Positions 52,333-60,388 of a stretch of DNA of 64,000 nucleotides are shown here, in pieces. The notes below the pieces were generated by a model. The model ran no database searches. It was not told where the DNA came from and worked only from the letters and a program-made list of their open reading frames with translations. The position numbers were made by a program, and so were the translations under genes. Positions within the stretch are counted from its first letter, which is position 1. Every line of letters starts with the position of its first letter. The DNA lies in the NCBI GenBank assembly GCA_045627525.1, contig JAZQNW010000001.1:124001-188000 (forward strand), written 5' to 3'. This stretch comes from CAG-877 sp045627525. Its GTDB lineage: Bacteria; Bacillota_I; Bacilli_A; RF39; UBA660.

Positions 52333-52935
52333 ATGTCAAGATATACTGGTCCTAGTTATAAACAAGCTCGTCGTGTTGGATTTTCAATCAGTGAAACTGG
52401 TAAAGAATTAGCTCGTCGTAGCTATGGTCCTGGTCAACATGGTGCTGCTCGTAAGAGTAAACCAACTGAATATGCTATTCAATTAAAAGAAAAGCAAAAA
52501 GTACGTTTCATGTATGGTTTAAATGAAAGACAATTTCATAAAACTTTCGTTGAAGCTGAAAAAATGAAAGGTGTACACGGTACTAACTTCTTAAGATTAC
52601 TTGAATCTCGTTTAGATAACTTAGTATACCGTACTGGTTTTGCTAGTACACGTCGTGGTGCTAGACAACTTGTTAACCATGGACATGTAACAGTTAATGG
52701 TAAAAAAGTTGATATTCCATCATACAGAGTTAAAGTTGGAGATGTTATTTCATTAAAAGATGACGACAAAAACTTAAAAGTTGTTGAAGAATCATTATCT
52801 AAAGTAACTAAACGTGTTGAATTCATATCATATGATGAAAACAAAAAAGAATGTACTTACGTAAGATTACCTGAAAGAAATGAACTTAACGCTGATATTG
52901 ATGAATCATTAATCGTTGAATTCTATAATAAGTAA
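52333..52935 (+). CDS. rpsD: Ribosomal protein S4
   Basis: Primary 16S rRNA-binding protein of the small subunit and autoregulator. The 200-aa protein has the S4 N-domain (MSRYTGPSYKQARRVGFSIS, with ARRSYGPGQHG) and the S4 RNA-binding domain RLDNLVYRTGFASTRRGARQLVNHGHVTVNGKKVDIPSYRVKVGD. GGAG precedes the ATG. This is the zinc-free form: there is no C-x-x-C cluster near the start. Isolated gene, as in Bacillus. Confidence 0.98.
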   Translation: MSRYTGPSYKQARRVGFSISETGKELARRSYGPGQHGAARKSKPTEYAIQLKEKQKVRFMYGLNERQFHKTFVEAEKMKGVHGTNFLRLLESRLDNLVYRTGFASTRRGARQLVNHGHVTVNGKKVDIPSYRVKVGDVISLKDDDKNLKVVEESLSKVTKRVEFISYDENKKECTYVRLPERNELNADIDESLIVEFYNK

Positions 52936-52938
52936 TAA

Positions 52939-52959
52939 AAAGATGCTAACTAGCATCTT
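52939..52959 (+). terminator. Terminator after rpsD
   Basis: AAGATGCTA/TAGCATCTT stem with a 2-base loop and T7. Confidence 0.85.
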
Positions 52960-53000
52960 TTTTTGTTTTATTATCACATTATATAGAATTTAATCATAAA

Positions 53001-53540
53001 TTATAAATCTACTTCTATCTCCTCAAAATAACAATTAGGTATTTGAATATCTAATAAATTCCCATTTAAATCCTTTTTATTTAGAATATGATGAAATGCT
53101 CTACATGGTGCACCATGAGTTACAATCAAAATATCCTTTCCATCATAATTTTCCTTAACATATCTTAAAAAATCTTTGCAACGATTAAAAACATCTTGAA
53201 CTTTTTCTATCCCCAAGTCACCATTATTTGCCTCATAATCCCAATATTTTTTTGCATCATATAAAGATCTATCTTTTCCTTCTAATTCTCCCATATTTCT
53301 CTCAACAAGCCTCATATCTGGAAAAGTTTCTACTCTCTCACCTATTAAAATAATTGCTGTTTCAACAGTTCTTAAAAGCGGAGACATAAAACAAATATCA
53401 TAATGTTTATCCTTTATTTTTTCCTTTAATTTTCGACATTGTCTTCTACCAGTTTCATTTAAATATGCATTCGATAATCCTTGTATTTTATTTTCATAAT
53501 TAAAATCTGTTTCACCATGCCTTACTAATGTAATTCTCAT
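53001..53540 (-). CDS. Histidine phosphatase (phosphoglycerate-mutase-like)
   Basis: A 179-aa branch-1 histidine phosphatase: LVRHGETDFN (phospho-acceptor His), SPLLRTVETA, ERNMGELEGK and VTHGAPCRAFHH (second His). Small size and sequence fit broad phosphatases of the GpmB/PhoE/CobC type, substrate unknown. Its start codon shares one base with the stop of the upstream propeller gene (TAATG), so translation is coupled. Confidence 0.92.
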   Translation of the reverse strand: MRITLVRHGETDFNYENKIQGLSNAYLNETGRRQCRKLKEKIKDKHYDICFMSPLLRTVETAIILIGERVETFPDMRLVERNMGELEGKDRSLYDAKKYWDYEANNGDLGIEKVQDVFNRCKDFLRYVKENYDGKDILIVTHGAPCRAFHHILNKKDLNGNLLDIQIPNCYFEEIEVDL

Positions 53541-54760
53541 TACCTAACCTCCAAAACTTTAAAAGCATCACTATAAATTATAAATTTACTAAGATAGCTT
53601 CCATCTTCATATGAAGAATAATCAGATACAAAATAATTATTATCAATAACTTTTATATCAGTAAAATGATCATCCCTCTCTTCTCCGTATTTGACTAACT
53701 TAACTAATTTTAAATCATCCTTATATTTTGCTATTATACCATCATATTTTAATATATTAACATTAGTATTATCCTTATTAGAATCATTCACAGCAGACGA
53801 ACCAATAACAATTAAGTCATTATTTTCATTTTTTATAATTCGATTAAAACGATCATTTTCTATTTCTTCATAACTACTTTCCGTTACATAATTACAATTA
53901 AAATCATATTTTACCAATAAAGCATCAACTCTTGCATCATTTTGATTTGTCATTTTTTTTGCACCACTAACAATTAAACTATTATCGGAATCTACAATGC
54001 TAGTAAAGCCAAAATTATCAGTATATTTGTAATCATTACTATCTATATAATTACCATCTAAATCGTACTTAACAATAATTCCTAAACGATCAGAATCTTT
54101 ACCAACAACATAAATATTATTATTAATAATAATTACATCATTAAAAATAGCTGATTTATTATTACCAAAATTTCTCTGCCATAACAATTTACCATTTTTA
54201 TCATATTTTACTAATAAAGCTCCACCATCAGATGAATTACCTAAAGTCATATCCTCATATATACTTTGTCCAACAACAATATAACCATCTTCTACAACTT
54301 TTACATTTACAAATTTTGAATTACCTAAAATTTGCAAAGAATTTTCAAATAAAATTTCACCAGCTGCATCATATTTTACAATAAGAGCTGTGCGTAAATT
54401 TTTCTTTCTTTCCCTATTAGTAGCTTGATAACTTCCAACAGCAATACTTTCACCATTATCATTAGCAACTCCTAAAAATACACTATTATAACCTTTATTA
54501 TAAATTTTCTCATATTTTTTATTACTTTTAATATCAAATTTAGTTATTTTTGCTTTTTCATAATGCTTTTTATTATCATTGTTACTACCAACAGCAACGT
54601 AATCTTTTAAAACAACATCCATAGCATTAATACTATCAAAATAAATTGACTGAGCTGATTTCAAGAAGGTAGAATACGCCAAATAAAATAATTCCACACC
54701 CAAAAGAATACCACATACAATAGAAATTTTTTTAAATAATTTTAATACATTTTTTTGCAT
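53540..54760 (-). CDS. Membrane-anchored beta-propeller-like protein
   Basis: A 406-aa protein with an N-terminal membrane helix (about 10-30) and an external domain of seven or so repeats built as ALIVKYDAAGEILFENS..., ALLVKYDKNGKLLWQRNFG, IIVKYDLDGNY, ALLVKYDFNCNY with strands like VGQSIYE or VGKDSD between. The VKYD-x-x-G-x-L-x-W word is typical of propeller repeats of PQQ/SBBP type. Likely a surface binding protein. GGAGGG supports the ATG at 54760. Coupled to the histidine phosphatase gene. Confidence 0.75.
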   Translation of the reverse strand: MQKNVLKLFKKISIVCGILLGVELFYLAYSTFLKSAQSIYFDSINAMDVVLKDYVAVGSNNDNKKHYEKAKITKFDIKSNKKYEKIYNKGYNSVFLGVANDNGESIAVGSYQATNRERKKNLRTALIVKYDAAGEILFENSLQILGNSKFVNVKVVEDGYIVVGQSIYEDMTLGNSSDGGALLVKYDKNGKLLWQRNFGNNKSAIFNDVIIINNNIYVVGKDSDRLGIIVKYDLDGNYIDSNDYKYTDNFGFTSIVDSDNSLIVSGAKKMTNQNDARVDALLVKYDFNCNYVTESSYEEIENDRFNRIIKNENNDLIVIGSSAVNDSNKDNTNVNILKYDGIIAKYKDDLKLVKLVKYGEERDDHFTDIKVIDNNYFVSDYSSYEDGSYLSKFIIYSDAFKVLEVR

Positions 54761-54854
54761 ATACACCCTCCTTATAATAATATTATCAAAAAGAAATATC
54801 TTTTACCACAATAAAAAAGAAAATAATTTTAAAAATTATTTTCCAGTGTAAAAT

Positions 54855-56081
54855 CTAGCAAAATGCACCTATATAATATTTCTTTTTTCCTCTTCTTACC
54901 ACTGCATATTTTAAACCAATGCATTTATCCTTTGTAACAACAAAATCTAAATCTGTAACCTTATCACCATTAAAGTTTATAGAACCATTACCAATAAATT
55001 CTCTAGCTTCTCGTTTACTAGAACAAATTTTATTATCAACTAATAAATCTATCAATAATGTATCCTCTTTAATTTCAAATTTAGGAGCATCTTTAAACAA
55101 TTCCTCTATTTCCTCAGAGTTTAATCCTTTTACATTGCCACTAAATAAAGCTTCACTCATTCTTACTGCTTTATTAAATTCGTCTTCTCCATGTAAATCA
55201 CAAATAATTTCACGAGCCAACGCTTTATGAGCTTCTCTTAATTCAGGATGATCATTATGCTTTTTCTCTAAATCTTCTATTTCTTCTCGTGATAAGAATG
55301 TCAACATTTTTAGATATTGAATAATCATCGAATCTTCCAAATTAACTAAATATTGATATAACTCATAACTTGACGTTTTATTCTTATCAAGCCATAAAGC
55401 ATTGCCTTCACTTTTACCAAACTTTTTACCTGTTGAATCAGTAACCAAAGGCATAACCATACCATAAGCTTCTTTATCTAATTTTTTTCTAATTAATTCT
55501 ATTCCAGAAGTAATATTTCCCCATTGATCAGAACCAGCAACTTGTAAAGTACAATTTCTAGTTTCATATAAATGTAAGAAATCTAAAGCTTGCAAAATCA
55601 TATAAGAAAATTCAGCATATGTAATTCCTGTTTCTAATCTAGTCTTTACTTTATCCTTTGCTAACATATAATTTACATTAAAAAACTTACCATAGTCACG
55701 TAAAAAATCTATTACGTTAATATCTTTAGTCCAATCAAAATTATTAACAACTTCAAAACCAAATATTTTCTCAGCTTGCGCTTTTAAACCAGCAAAATTC
55801 TTTTCTACTGCTTCCTTAGTAATCATAGGTCTTTCTGCTGTTGGCTTAGGATCACCAATCATACCAGTTGCTCCACCTACCAATAATAATGGATGATGTC
55901 CAGCATTAGCAAGTCTTCTACATATCAAAAATGATGAATAATGACCTATGTGCATAGAATCAGCAGTTGGATCAGTTCCTATATAAAAAGTAAGACCACC
56001 TTCATTTAACTTATCTATTAATTCAGGACTACTAATATCTTGTATTAATCCTCTCCATTTTAAATCTTCATAAACTGTCAT
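54855..56081 (-). CDS. tyrS: Tyrosyl-tRNA synthetase
   Basis: Charges tRNA-Tyr. The 408-aa class I synthetase has YIGTDPTADSMHIGHYSSF (HIGH motif HIGH at about 45), the tyrosine pocket YMLQALDFLHLYETRNCTLQVAGSDQWGN, KFGKSEGN (KMSKS motif) and the C-terminal S4-like domain (LLVDNKICSSKREAREFIGNGSINFNG). It starts inside the end of the CYTH gene (ATGA overlap) and both stand behind a tyrosine-type T-box leader. Confidence 0.97.
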   Translation of the reverse strand: MTVYEDLKWRGLIQDISSPELIDKLNEGGLTFYIGTDPTADSMHIGHYSSFLICRRLANAGHHPLLLVGGATGMIGDPKPTAERPMITKEAVEKNFAGLKAQAEKIFGFEVVNNFDWTKDINVIDFLRDYGKFFNVNYMLAKDKVKTRLETGITYAEFSYMILQALDFLHLYETRNCTLQVAGSDQWGNITSGIELIRKKLDKEAYGMVMPLVTDSTGKKFGKSEGNALWLDKNKTSSYELYQYLVNLEDSMIIQYLKMLTFLSREEIEDLEKKHNDHPELREAHKALAREIICDLHGEDEFNKAVRMSEALFSGNVKGLNSEEIEELFKDAPKFEIKEDTLLIDLLVDNKICSSKREAREFIGNGSINFNGDKVTDLDFVVTKDKCIGLKYAVVRRGKKKYYIGAFC

Positions 56082-56623
56082 TTTCTTTCCTCCTCTAATT
56101 TCAAAATCTTTACTTTCTTTATATCATGACCATAATCTTTATATATGCTATCAACACTTTTAGTAGTAATATTTTCTTCACTAAATCCTAAAAATTCAAG
56201 CGTATTATATACAGATTCTTCACTTGGCCCTTCAATTTCCATATATGTTGGTATTAATGGCCAATAATCAATATCTATTTCAACCCCATTCAATGTATAT
56301 TGCATTCTTCTATTTTCTTGATACCCTCGTGCTTCATAACCTAATTCCTTTAATATTAGATTACATCTGTCAAAATCATCAACAGTAATTTCCAATTCTT
56401 GCGTACCATCAATCTTTGAAGTAACAACATTTTTTATTGTAAGAGTTGTATCAACTCCATTTGTACGAAGACGTATCCATTTAGAATCTTCTTTAGGAAT
56501 AAAATCATATACATATCTTCTTTGCAAACGATCCCATTCAAAATTTGCTCCTACACTTTCTAATTTTTTTATCACTTCATTAACATCAATTTCTAATATT
56601 CTAACTTCATATTCAGTATGCAT
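56078..56623 (-). CDS. CYTH-domain phosphohydrolase/cyclase-like protein
   Basis: A 181-aa CYTH protein: EYEVRILEID at the start is the ExExK-like metal-phosphate motif (here E-x-E-x-R), with WIRLRT, TIKN, QELEITVDD, MQYTLNGVEIDIDYWPLIPTYMEIEG as the tunnel strands. CYTH enzymes act on triphosphorylated substrates (inorganic triphosphatase, thiamine triphosphatase, class IV adenylate cyclase). The first gene after the T-box and overlapping tyrS by 4 bases, so made on demand for charged tRNA-Tyr. AAAGGAG supports the ATG at 56623. Confidence 0.88.
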   Translation of the reverse strand: MHTEYEVRILEIDVNEVIKKLESVGANFEWDRLQRRYVYDFIPKEDSKWIRLRTNGVDTTLTIKNVVTSKIDGTQELEITVDDFDRCNLILKELGYEARGYQENRRMQYTLNGVEIDIDYWPLIPTYMEIEGPSEESVYNTLEFLGFSEENITTKSVDSIYKDYGHDIKKVKILKLEEERK

Positions 56624-56644
56624 AAAATCTCCTTTCAACAAAAA

Positions 56645-56860
56645 AACTATCCTCCATAAGGACGAATAGTTCGCGGTACCACCTTACTTCATAGTAAAAC
56701 TATGCACTCAACATCTTAACGCGATATACGATTTTCTCATAATAATGTAATTCATGATTAACTGATATTAGTTTCCACCAAACACTAATTCTCTATAAAA
56801 TGCAATAAATCACTACTAAGTTATTAATCATCAAAAATATAAAAATATTATAACATAAAA
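56645..56860 (-). promoter_or_regulatory. T-box riboswitch (tyrosine) controlling CYTH-tyrS
   Basis: The canonical T-box AAGGTGGTACCGCG is present on the minus strand (56672-56685), followed by the terminator helix AACTAT-TCGTCCT/AGGATAGTT and T7. Upstream Stem I features are seen (AGAGAATTAGTGTTTGGTGGAAACTAAT). A TAC at 56747-56749 in GAATTACATT is the likely specifier codon for tyrosine, which fits tyrS. Uncharged tRNA-Tyr would favour the antiterminator. Confidence 0.92.
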
Positions 56861-56893
56861 TTATTCTTTATCAATAAAAAAAATAAGCTAAGC

Positions 56894-57304
56894 TTATTTT
56901 TTAGTCTTTTCTTCTAATTTTTTTACTATAGCTTTAGTAGAATCAACAACTTTTGTTTTCAATTCTTCAGCAGAGTCACGTAATACAGGTGTTCCTTTTT
57001 CTATAGCCATATCTACTAATTCTTGAGTTTTAGTTTTTAATTCTTTAATTTTACTTTTAGCAACATCTAAAACTTCTTCTTTATCTAAATCTGCTAGATC
57101 TGCTTTAATATCTTTTACCTTTTTATCAAATGCTTTTTTTATATCTTCGACTTCTAAATTTTTAACTTCTTTTGTTAAATTATCTAATTTAGCTTTTAAT
57201 TCTTTTCTAGTTTTACTACCTTCTTTAGGAGCAAATAATACACCTAAACCTGCACCAATGGCAGCACCTAAAGCTAATTTCCCTAAACCACTTTTTTTAC
57301 TCAT
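56894..57304 (-). CDS. YtxH-domain protein
   Basis: A 136-aa protein with the YtxH motif LGKLALGAAIGAGLGVLFAPKEGSKTRKELK (a Gly/Ala-rich membrane hairpin-like helix then APKEGxxTR) followed by an apolipoprotein-like, Lys/Glu-rich helical region. Function of YtxH proteins is unclear; they are linked with envelope stress. The ATG at 57304 overlaps the upstream stop by 8 bases, and the gene is the last of an envelope operon. Confidence 0.88.
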   Translation of the reverse strand: MSKKSGLGKLALGAAIGAGLGVLFAPKEGSKTRKELKAKLDNLTKEVKNLEVEDIKKAFDKKVKDIKADLADLDKEEVLDVAKSKIKELKTKTQELVDMAIEKGTPVLRDSAEELKTKVVDSTKAIVKKLEEKTKK

Positions 57305-57596
57305 CAATATCATCCTCCTCTTGATTTTTTGATTTTTTTCTTTTAAATACTTTTAATAAAGTTCCAGTTAAAGTACTTACTAAAGTATCGCTGATACCAG
57401 TAAATACTGCTGTAGTTTTATCGATAATTGCAAAGATTCCATTTAATGAATTAAGTTTTTTATCAACATCATCTACAACTTTATCCACTTTATCTAATAA
57501 TACTATAACTTTGACTCCCAAAATTATTAGTACTACTAATAGTATAATCCCCAAAGTATATAATAATACCGGTAAAAAATAACTTATAAAATTCAT
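57297..57596 (-). CDS. DUF948-like membrane protein
   Basis: A 99-aa protein with one N-terminal membrane helix (about 8-30), then a helical segment VIVLLDKVDKVVDDVDKKLNSLNGIF and an end rich in Lys and acidic residues. DUF948 proteins (general stress protein YtxG type) have this look and are commonly encoded next to ytxH, as here. Overlaps ytxH by 8 bases; 11 bases after the disordered protein gene. Confidence 0.75.
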   Translation of the reverse strand: MNFISYFLPVLLYTLGIILLVVLIILGVKVIVLLDKVDKVVDDVDKKLNSLNGIFAIIDKTTAVFTGISDTLVSTLTGTLLKVFKRKKSKNQEEDDIDE

Positions 57597-57607
57597 AATA
57601 TTCTCCT

Positions 57608-58672
57608 TTACTCTTGATCTTGATACATTGAATCAATTAAATCAAATAAATTGTCATCGTCTAAATCATCATTTTTATCATTTTTTTTATTTTCACTATC
57701 ATCTGGCTCTACTATTGGCAATCGATCAGGAATTAAATCTGTAGCATATACTTCTTTTTCTCTTCTTGGTGTAGTACTCTTTTTACCTGCATCAACATAA
57801 TCAACATTGTATTCTAATCCTAAATCTTGATAATATTCTATCGCATCACCCATAGTAACTTCCTTAACTTCAGGAGTTGCTTCCTCATTTAAATCTACAA
57901 ATAGATTAGACTCCTCCTCTACTTCAAAAGTTGGTGATTCTAATTTTTCTTCAAACCTCTTGGCAGTTTCATTGTCTTCACCATAAGCTTTCATTCTAAC
58001 TTCATCAACAGATAACTTATCTTTAGAAAAACTACTAGAAGGACGAATTTCACGTTTTTGAACAACATCTTCTTTTTTATAATTTTTATCTAAAATACCA
58101 TAAATTGGTGAAATTATTGGAGATGGTCTAAAATAATTTCTTTCTTCTTTCCTATCATAAGCATTATATTCACTAACACTATTACGAGGTGATTCATCTT
58201 CACCATAAGGTAAATGCTTCTTTTCTGGCTTACTTGGATATAAAGGTTTCTCTGGACGATTATTAGAATAAGTTTCTTTTTCTATAACTTTAACTATTTG
58301 CGGTTCTATTTCTGGATAATCAGGTTCCTCTTCAACTTTAAAGTCATCATCATCCAAAATCATAAAATCATTGTGTTTTTCTGAAAGATTAGCAGGAATA
58401 ACAGGTTCAAATTCTTCAGTTTCAAATTTTAAACTATCATTTTTTTCTTCTTTTCTATCAGGTAAAACAACTTTTTTAGCTATAGGTTTATTTTCGACTT
58501 CATCTTCATAATCCACATTTTCTACCTTTAACTTTTCTTTAATTGCGCTCTTCACACTACCCTTAGATTTATTTCCTGTTTTCTTCGGAACAGGTTTCTT
58601 TTTTGGTTTTTCTTCAACCTCAACATATTCTTCTTCAAAAAGTACATTTTTTAATTTATCAAGTATACCCAT
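57608..58672 (-). CDS. Large disordered protein with short conserved patches
   Basis: A 354-aa highly charged protein with almost no hydrophobic core. Recognisable patches: MGILDKLKNVLFEEE at the start (amphipathic, possibly membrane or partner binding), FRPSPIISPIYGILDKNYKKEDV at about 180-203, and VTMGDAIEYYQDLGLEYNVDY near 270. The rest is acidic or Lys/Pro-rich linker. Such a layout suggests a scaffold with short linear motifs, perhaps in division or envelope. Operon with DUF948-like and YtxH genes downstream. Not recognised as a named family. Confidence 0.65.
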   Translation of the reverse strand: MGILDKLKNVLFEEEYVEVEEKPKKKPVPKKTGNKSKGSVKSAIKEKLKVENVDYEDEVENKPIAKKVVLPDRKEEKNDSLKFETEEFEPVIPANLSEKHNDFMILDDDDFKVEEEPDYPEIEPQIVKVIEKETYSNNRPEKPLYPSKPEKKHLPYGEDESPRNSVSEYNAYDRKEERNYFRPSPIISPIYGILDKNYKKEDVVQKREIRPSSSFSKDKLSVDEVRMKAYGEDNETAKRFEEKLESPTFEVEEESNLFVDLNEEATPEVKEVTMGDAIEYYQDLGLEYNVDYVDAGKKSTTPRREKEVYATDLIPDRLPIVEPDDSENKKNDKNDDLDDDNLFDLIDSMYQDQE

Positions 58673-58689
58673 GAACTCACCTCTTTATA

Positions 58690-59349
58690 TTATTCATCAT
58701 CAAGTTCCAATTCTTCTTGATCCTTAGCCTTACTATATTCCTTATCATATCGGCTAACAACTTCTAAAAAGTCTTCTTGTGAAGTCTCTGTATCAAACAA
58801 TGTGAAAATTTCTTCAGCATAACTTAATACATTATCACCAATTAAACTTTCCAAAATCTTATCATTAAATTTAATAGATCTAAGTATATAACACATATTA
58901 TCTATAACATAAGATAAACTTTTCTTATCAGCTATAGTCTCAATTTTGGCATAATTAAATACCATTTCTACATAATACTTTCCCTTAGACTCATTTATTT
59001 CAATATAACCTTCACTTTTATTGTAACTCAATTTACTAGAATAATAAGCTGAATCATTAACCTCATATGTACTTGGTATTTTGTGATATCGACTAATAGC
59101 ATCAACATATAAATAATATTTATTATTATATTTATCTCTTAAAACTGCGTTGTATTCTTGTTTGTTAAGAAATTTTAAACCCTCTGGAATATAATATTTA
59201 TATCCTTCAAAATTAACATTATAAAACTTGTTTTTTTCACTAAGCAAAGTTTTAATGTTCTTAGCATAATCATTTTTATCAAGAGGCGTAACACTACAGC
59301 CTGTCATAAAAATTAAAATTGTAGAGAGCAAAACTATTAATTTTTTCAT
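58690..59349 (-). CDS. Lipoprotein of unknown function
   Basis: A 219-aa precursor with a signal peptide and lipobox MTGC (Cys at residue 18), then a mixed alpha/beta domain (KYYIPEGLKFLNKQEYNAVLRD; YVEMVFNYAKIET; LSYVIDNMCYILRSIKF) and an acidic end (EELELDDE). Membrane-attached on the outer face. First gene of the envelope operon (17 bases before the disordered protein). No known family recognised. Confidence 0.75.
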   Translation of the reverse strand: MKKLIVLLSTILIFMTGCSVTPLDKNDYAKNIKTLLSEKNKFYNVNFEGYKYYIPEGLKFLNKQEYNAVLRDKYNNKYYLYVDAISRYHKIPSTYEVNDSAYYSSKLSYNKSEGYIEINESKGKYYVEMVFNYAKIETIADKKSLSYVIDNMCYILRSIKFNDKILESLIGDNVLSYAEEIFTLFDTETSQEDFLEVVSRYDKEYSKAKDQEELELDDE

Positions 59350-59421
59350 ATTTCACCTACTCTTATTACATTATATCAAATTTTTTTCAAATGTAAAAAT
59401 ATTTTCTATTGTTTTACTATA

Positions 59422-60057
59422 TTAGACATCATCTTTTACCGCAACTACAGAATAAATAGGCATTCCTTTATCAGCAAATTTATCTTCATATTCCGTAGTT
59501 ATTCTAAATGGATCATCTACTTCATGTAAATCAAAACTAATATCTTTTAAAACATAACCATATTCACTGAAACTCATTAATGAATATATATACAAATCCC
59601 TATTATCAGTTCTCATATATATTTTTTTTGAATCCTTAAATATGCCATCGTATTTTTCTAAGAATACCTTACTTGATAATCTTCTTGAACTATGTCGAAT
59701 TTTAGGCCATGGATCTGAAAAATTTAAATAAATTCTGTCAACTTCACTAGAAAAAACTTTATCTATCATCAATGCATCCATTCTAACAATTATCAAATTA
59801 TCTAAACCATCAGGAATTTTAGGTAAACATCTAGCAACTATACTATCGAATTTTTCTATACCAATAAAATTAATATTTGGATATTTTATAGCATTTTCAA
59901 TAATAAATTTCCCTTTTCCCATACCAATTTCAATATATATTGGTTGAACCTTTTTAAATTTTTTATTCCAATTACCAACATATCTTTCAGGATTCCTTAC
60001 TAAATATTTTGAATTATTCATTATTTCTTCTTTATTTTTAACATTTCTAAGTCTCAT
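59422..60057 (-). CDS. trmB: tRNA (guanine-N7-)-methyltransferase TrmB
   Basis: Methylates G46 of tRNAs with SAM. The 211-aa protein has PIYIEIGMGKGKFI (SAM-binding), FIGIEKFDSIVARCL, the catalytic region LNFSDPWPKIRHSSRRL, KIYMRTDNRDLYIYSL and the C-terminal TTEYEDKFADKGMPIYSV. All are diagnostic for TrmB. Single gene between the lipoprotein operon and a divergent small gene. Confidence 0.97.
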   Translation of the reverse strand: MRLRNVKNKEEIMNNSKYLVRNPERYVGNWNKKFKKVQPIYIEIGMGKGKFIIENAIKYPNINFIGIEKFDSIVARCLPKIPDGLDNLIIVRMDALMIDKVFSSEVDRIYLNFSDPWPKIRHSSRRLSSKVFLEKYDGIFKDSKKIYMRTDNRDLYIYSLMSFSEYGYVLKDISFDLHEVDDPFRITTEYEDKFADKGMPIYSVVAVKDDV

Positions 60058-60129
60058 AAAATCACCACTTATATTTTATCACAAATTAATAAATAACGCA
60101 TATAATAAAAAGAAAGACAGGTTGATAAT

Positions 60130-60306
60130 ATGAATAATATGCCTTACCCTTTTATGCCACCAATAATATACCCTCAAATAAATTATGACGAAGAATTAAA
60201 AAAAATAAGATATGAAATAGAAGAAATAAAAAAAAGAATTGATCAATTAGAAAATAAACATACTAAAAATTATTTAAAAAAAGAAGACGGAATGTATATT
60301 ATGTAA
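60130..60306 (+). CDS. 58-aa coiled-coil microprotein
   Basis: ATG at 60130 with AGG-TTGAT upstream. The protein has a Pro/Met/Tyr-rich start (MNNMPYPFMPPIIYPQINY), a charged coiled-coil helix (EELKKIRYEIEEIKKRIDQLENK) and a short tail ending GMYIM. It is followed directly by a terminator and stands alone between trmB and the FemAB genes. Small proteins of this type (Pro-rich head plus heptad helix) are common in spore-forming relatives and may be coat components; that is inference. Confidence 0.6.
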   Translation: MNNMPYPFMPPIIYPQINYDEELKKIRYEIEEIKKRIDQLENKHTKNYLKKEDGMYIM

Positions 60307-60308
60307 TA

Positions 60309-60331
60309 AAAAAGGATTTTTAGTCCTTTTT
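60309..60331 (+). terminator. Terminator after the 58-aa gene
   Basis: AAAAAGGA/TCCTTTTT stem with a 7-base loop and T run. Confidence 0.75.
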
Positions 60332-60388
60332 TTTGTAGAATAAAATAGTTTGTGATATACTAATTATAGAAGAAAGTGAGGTTATATA

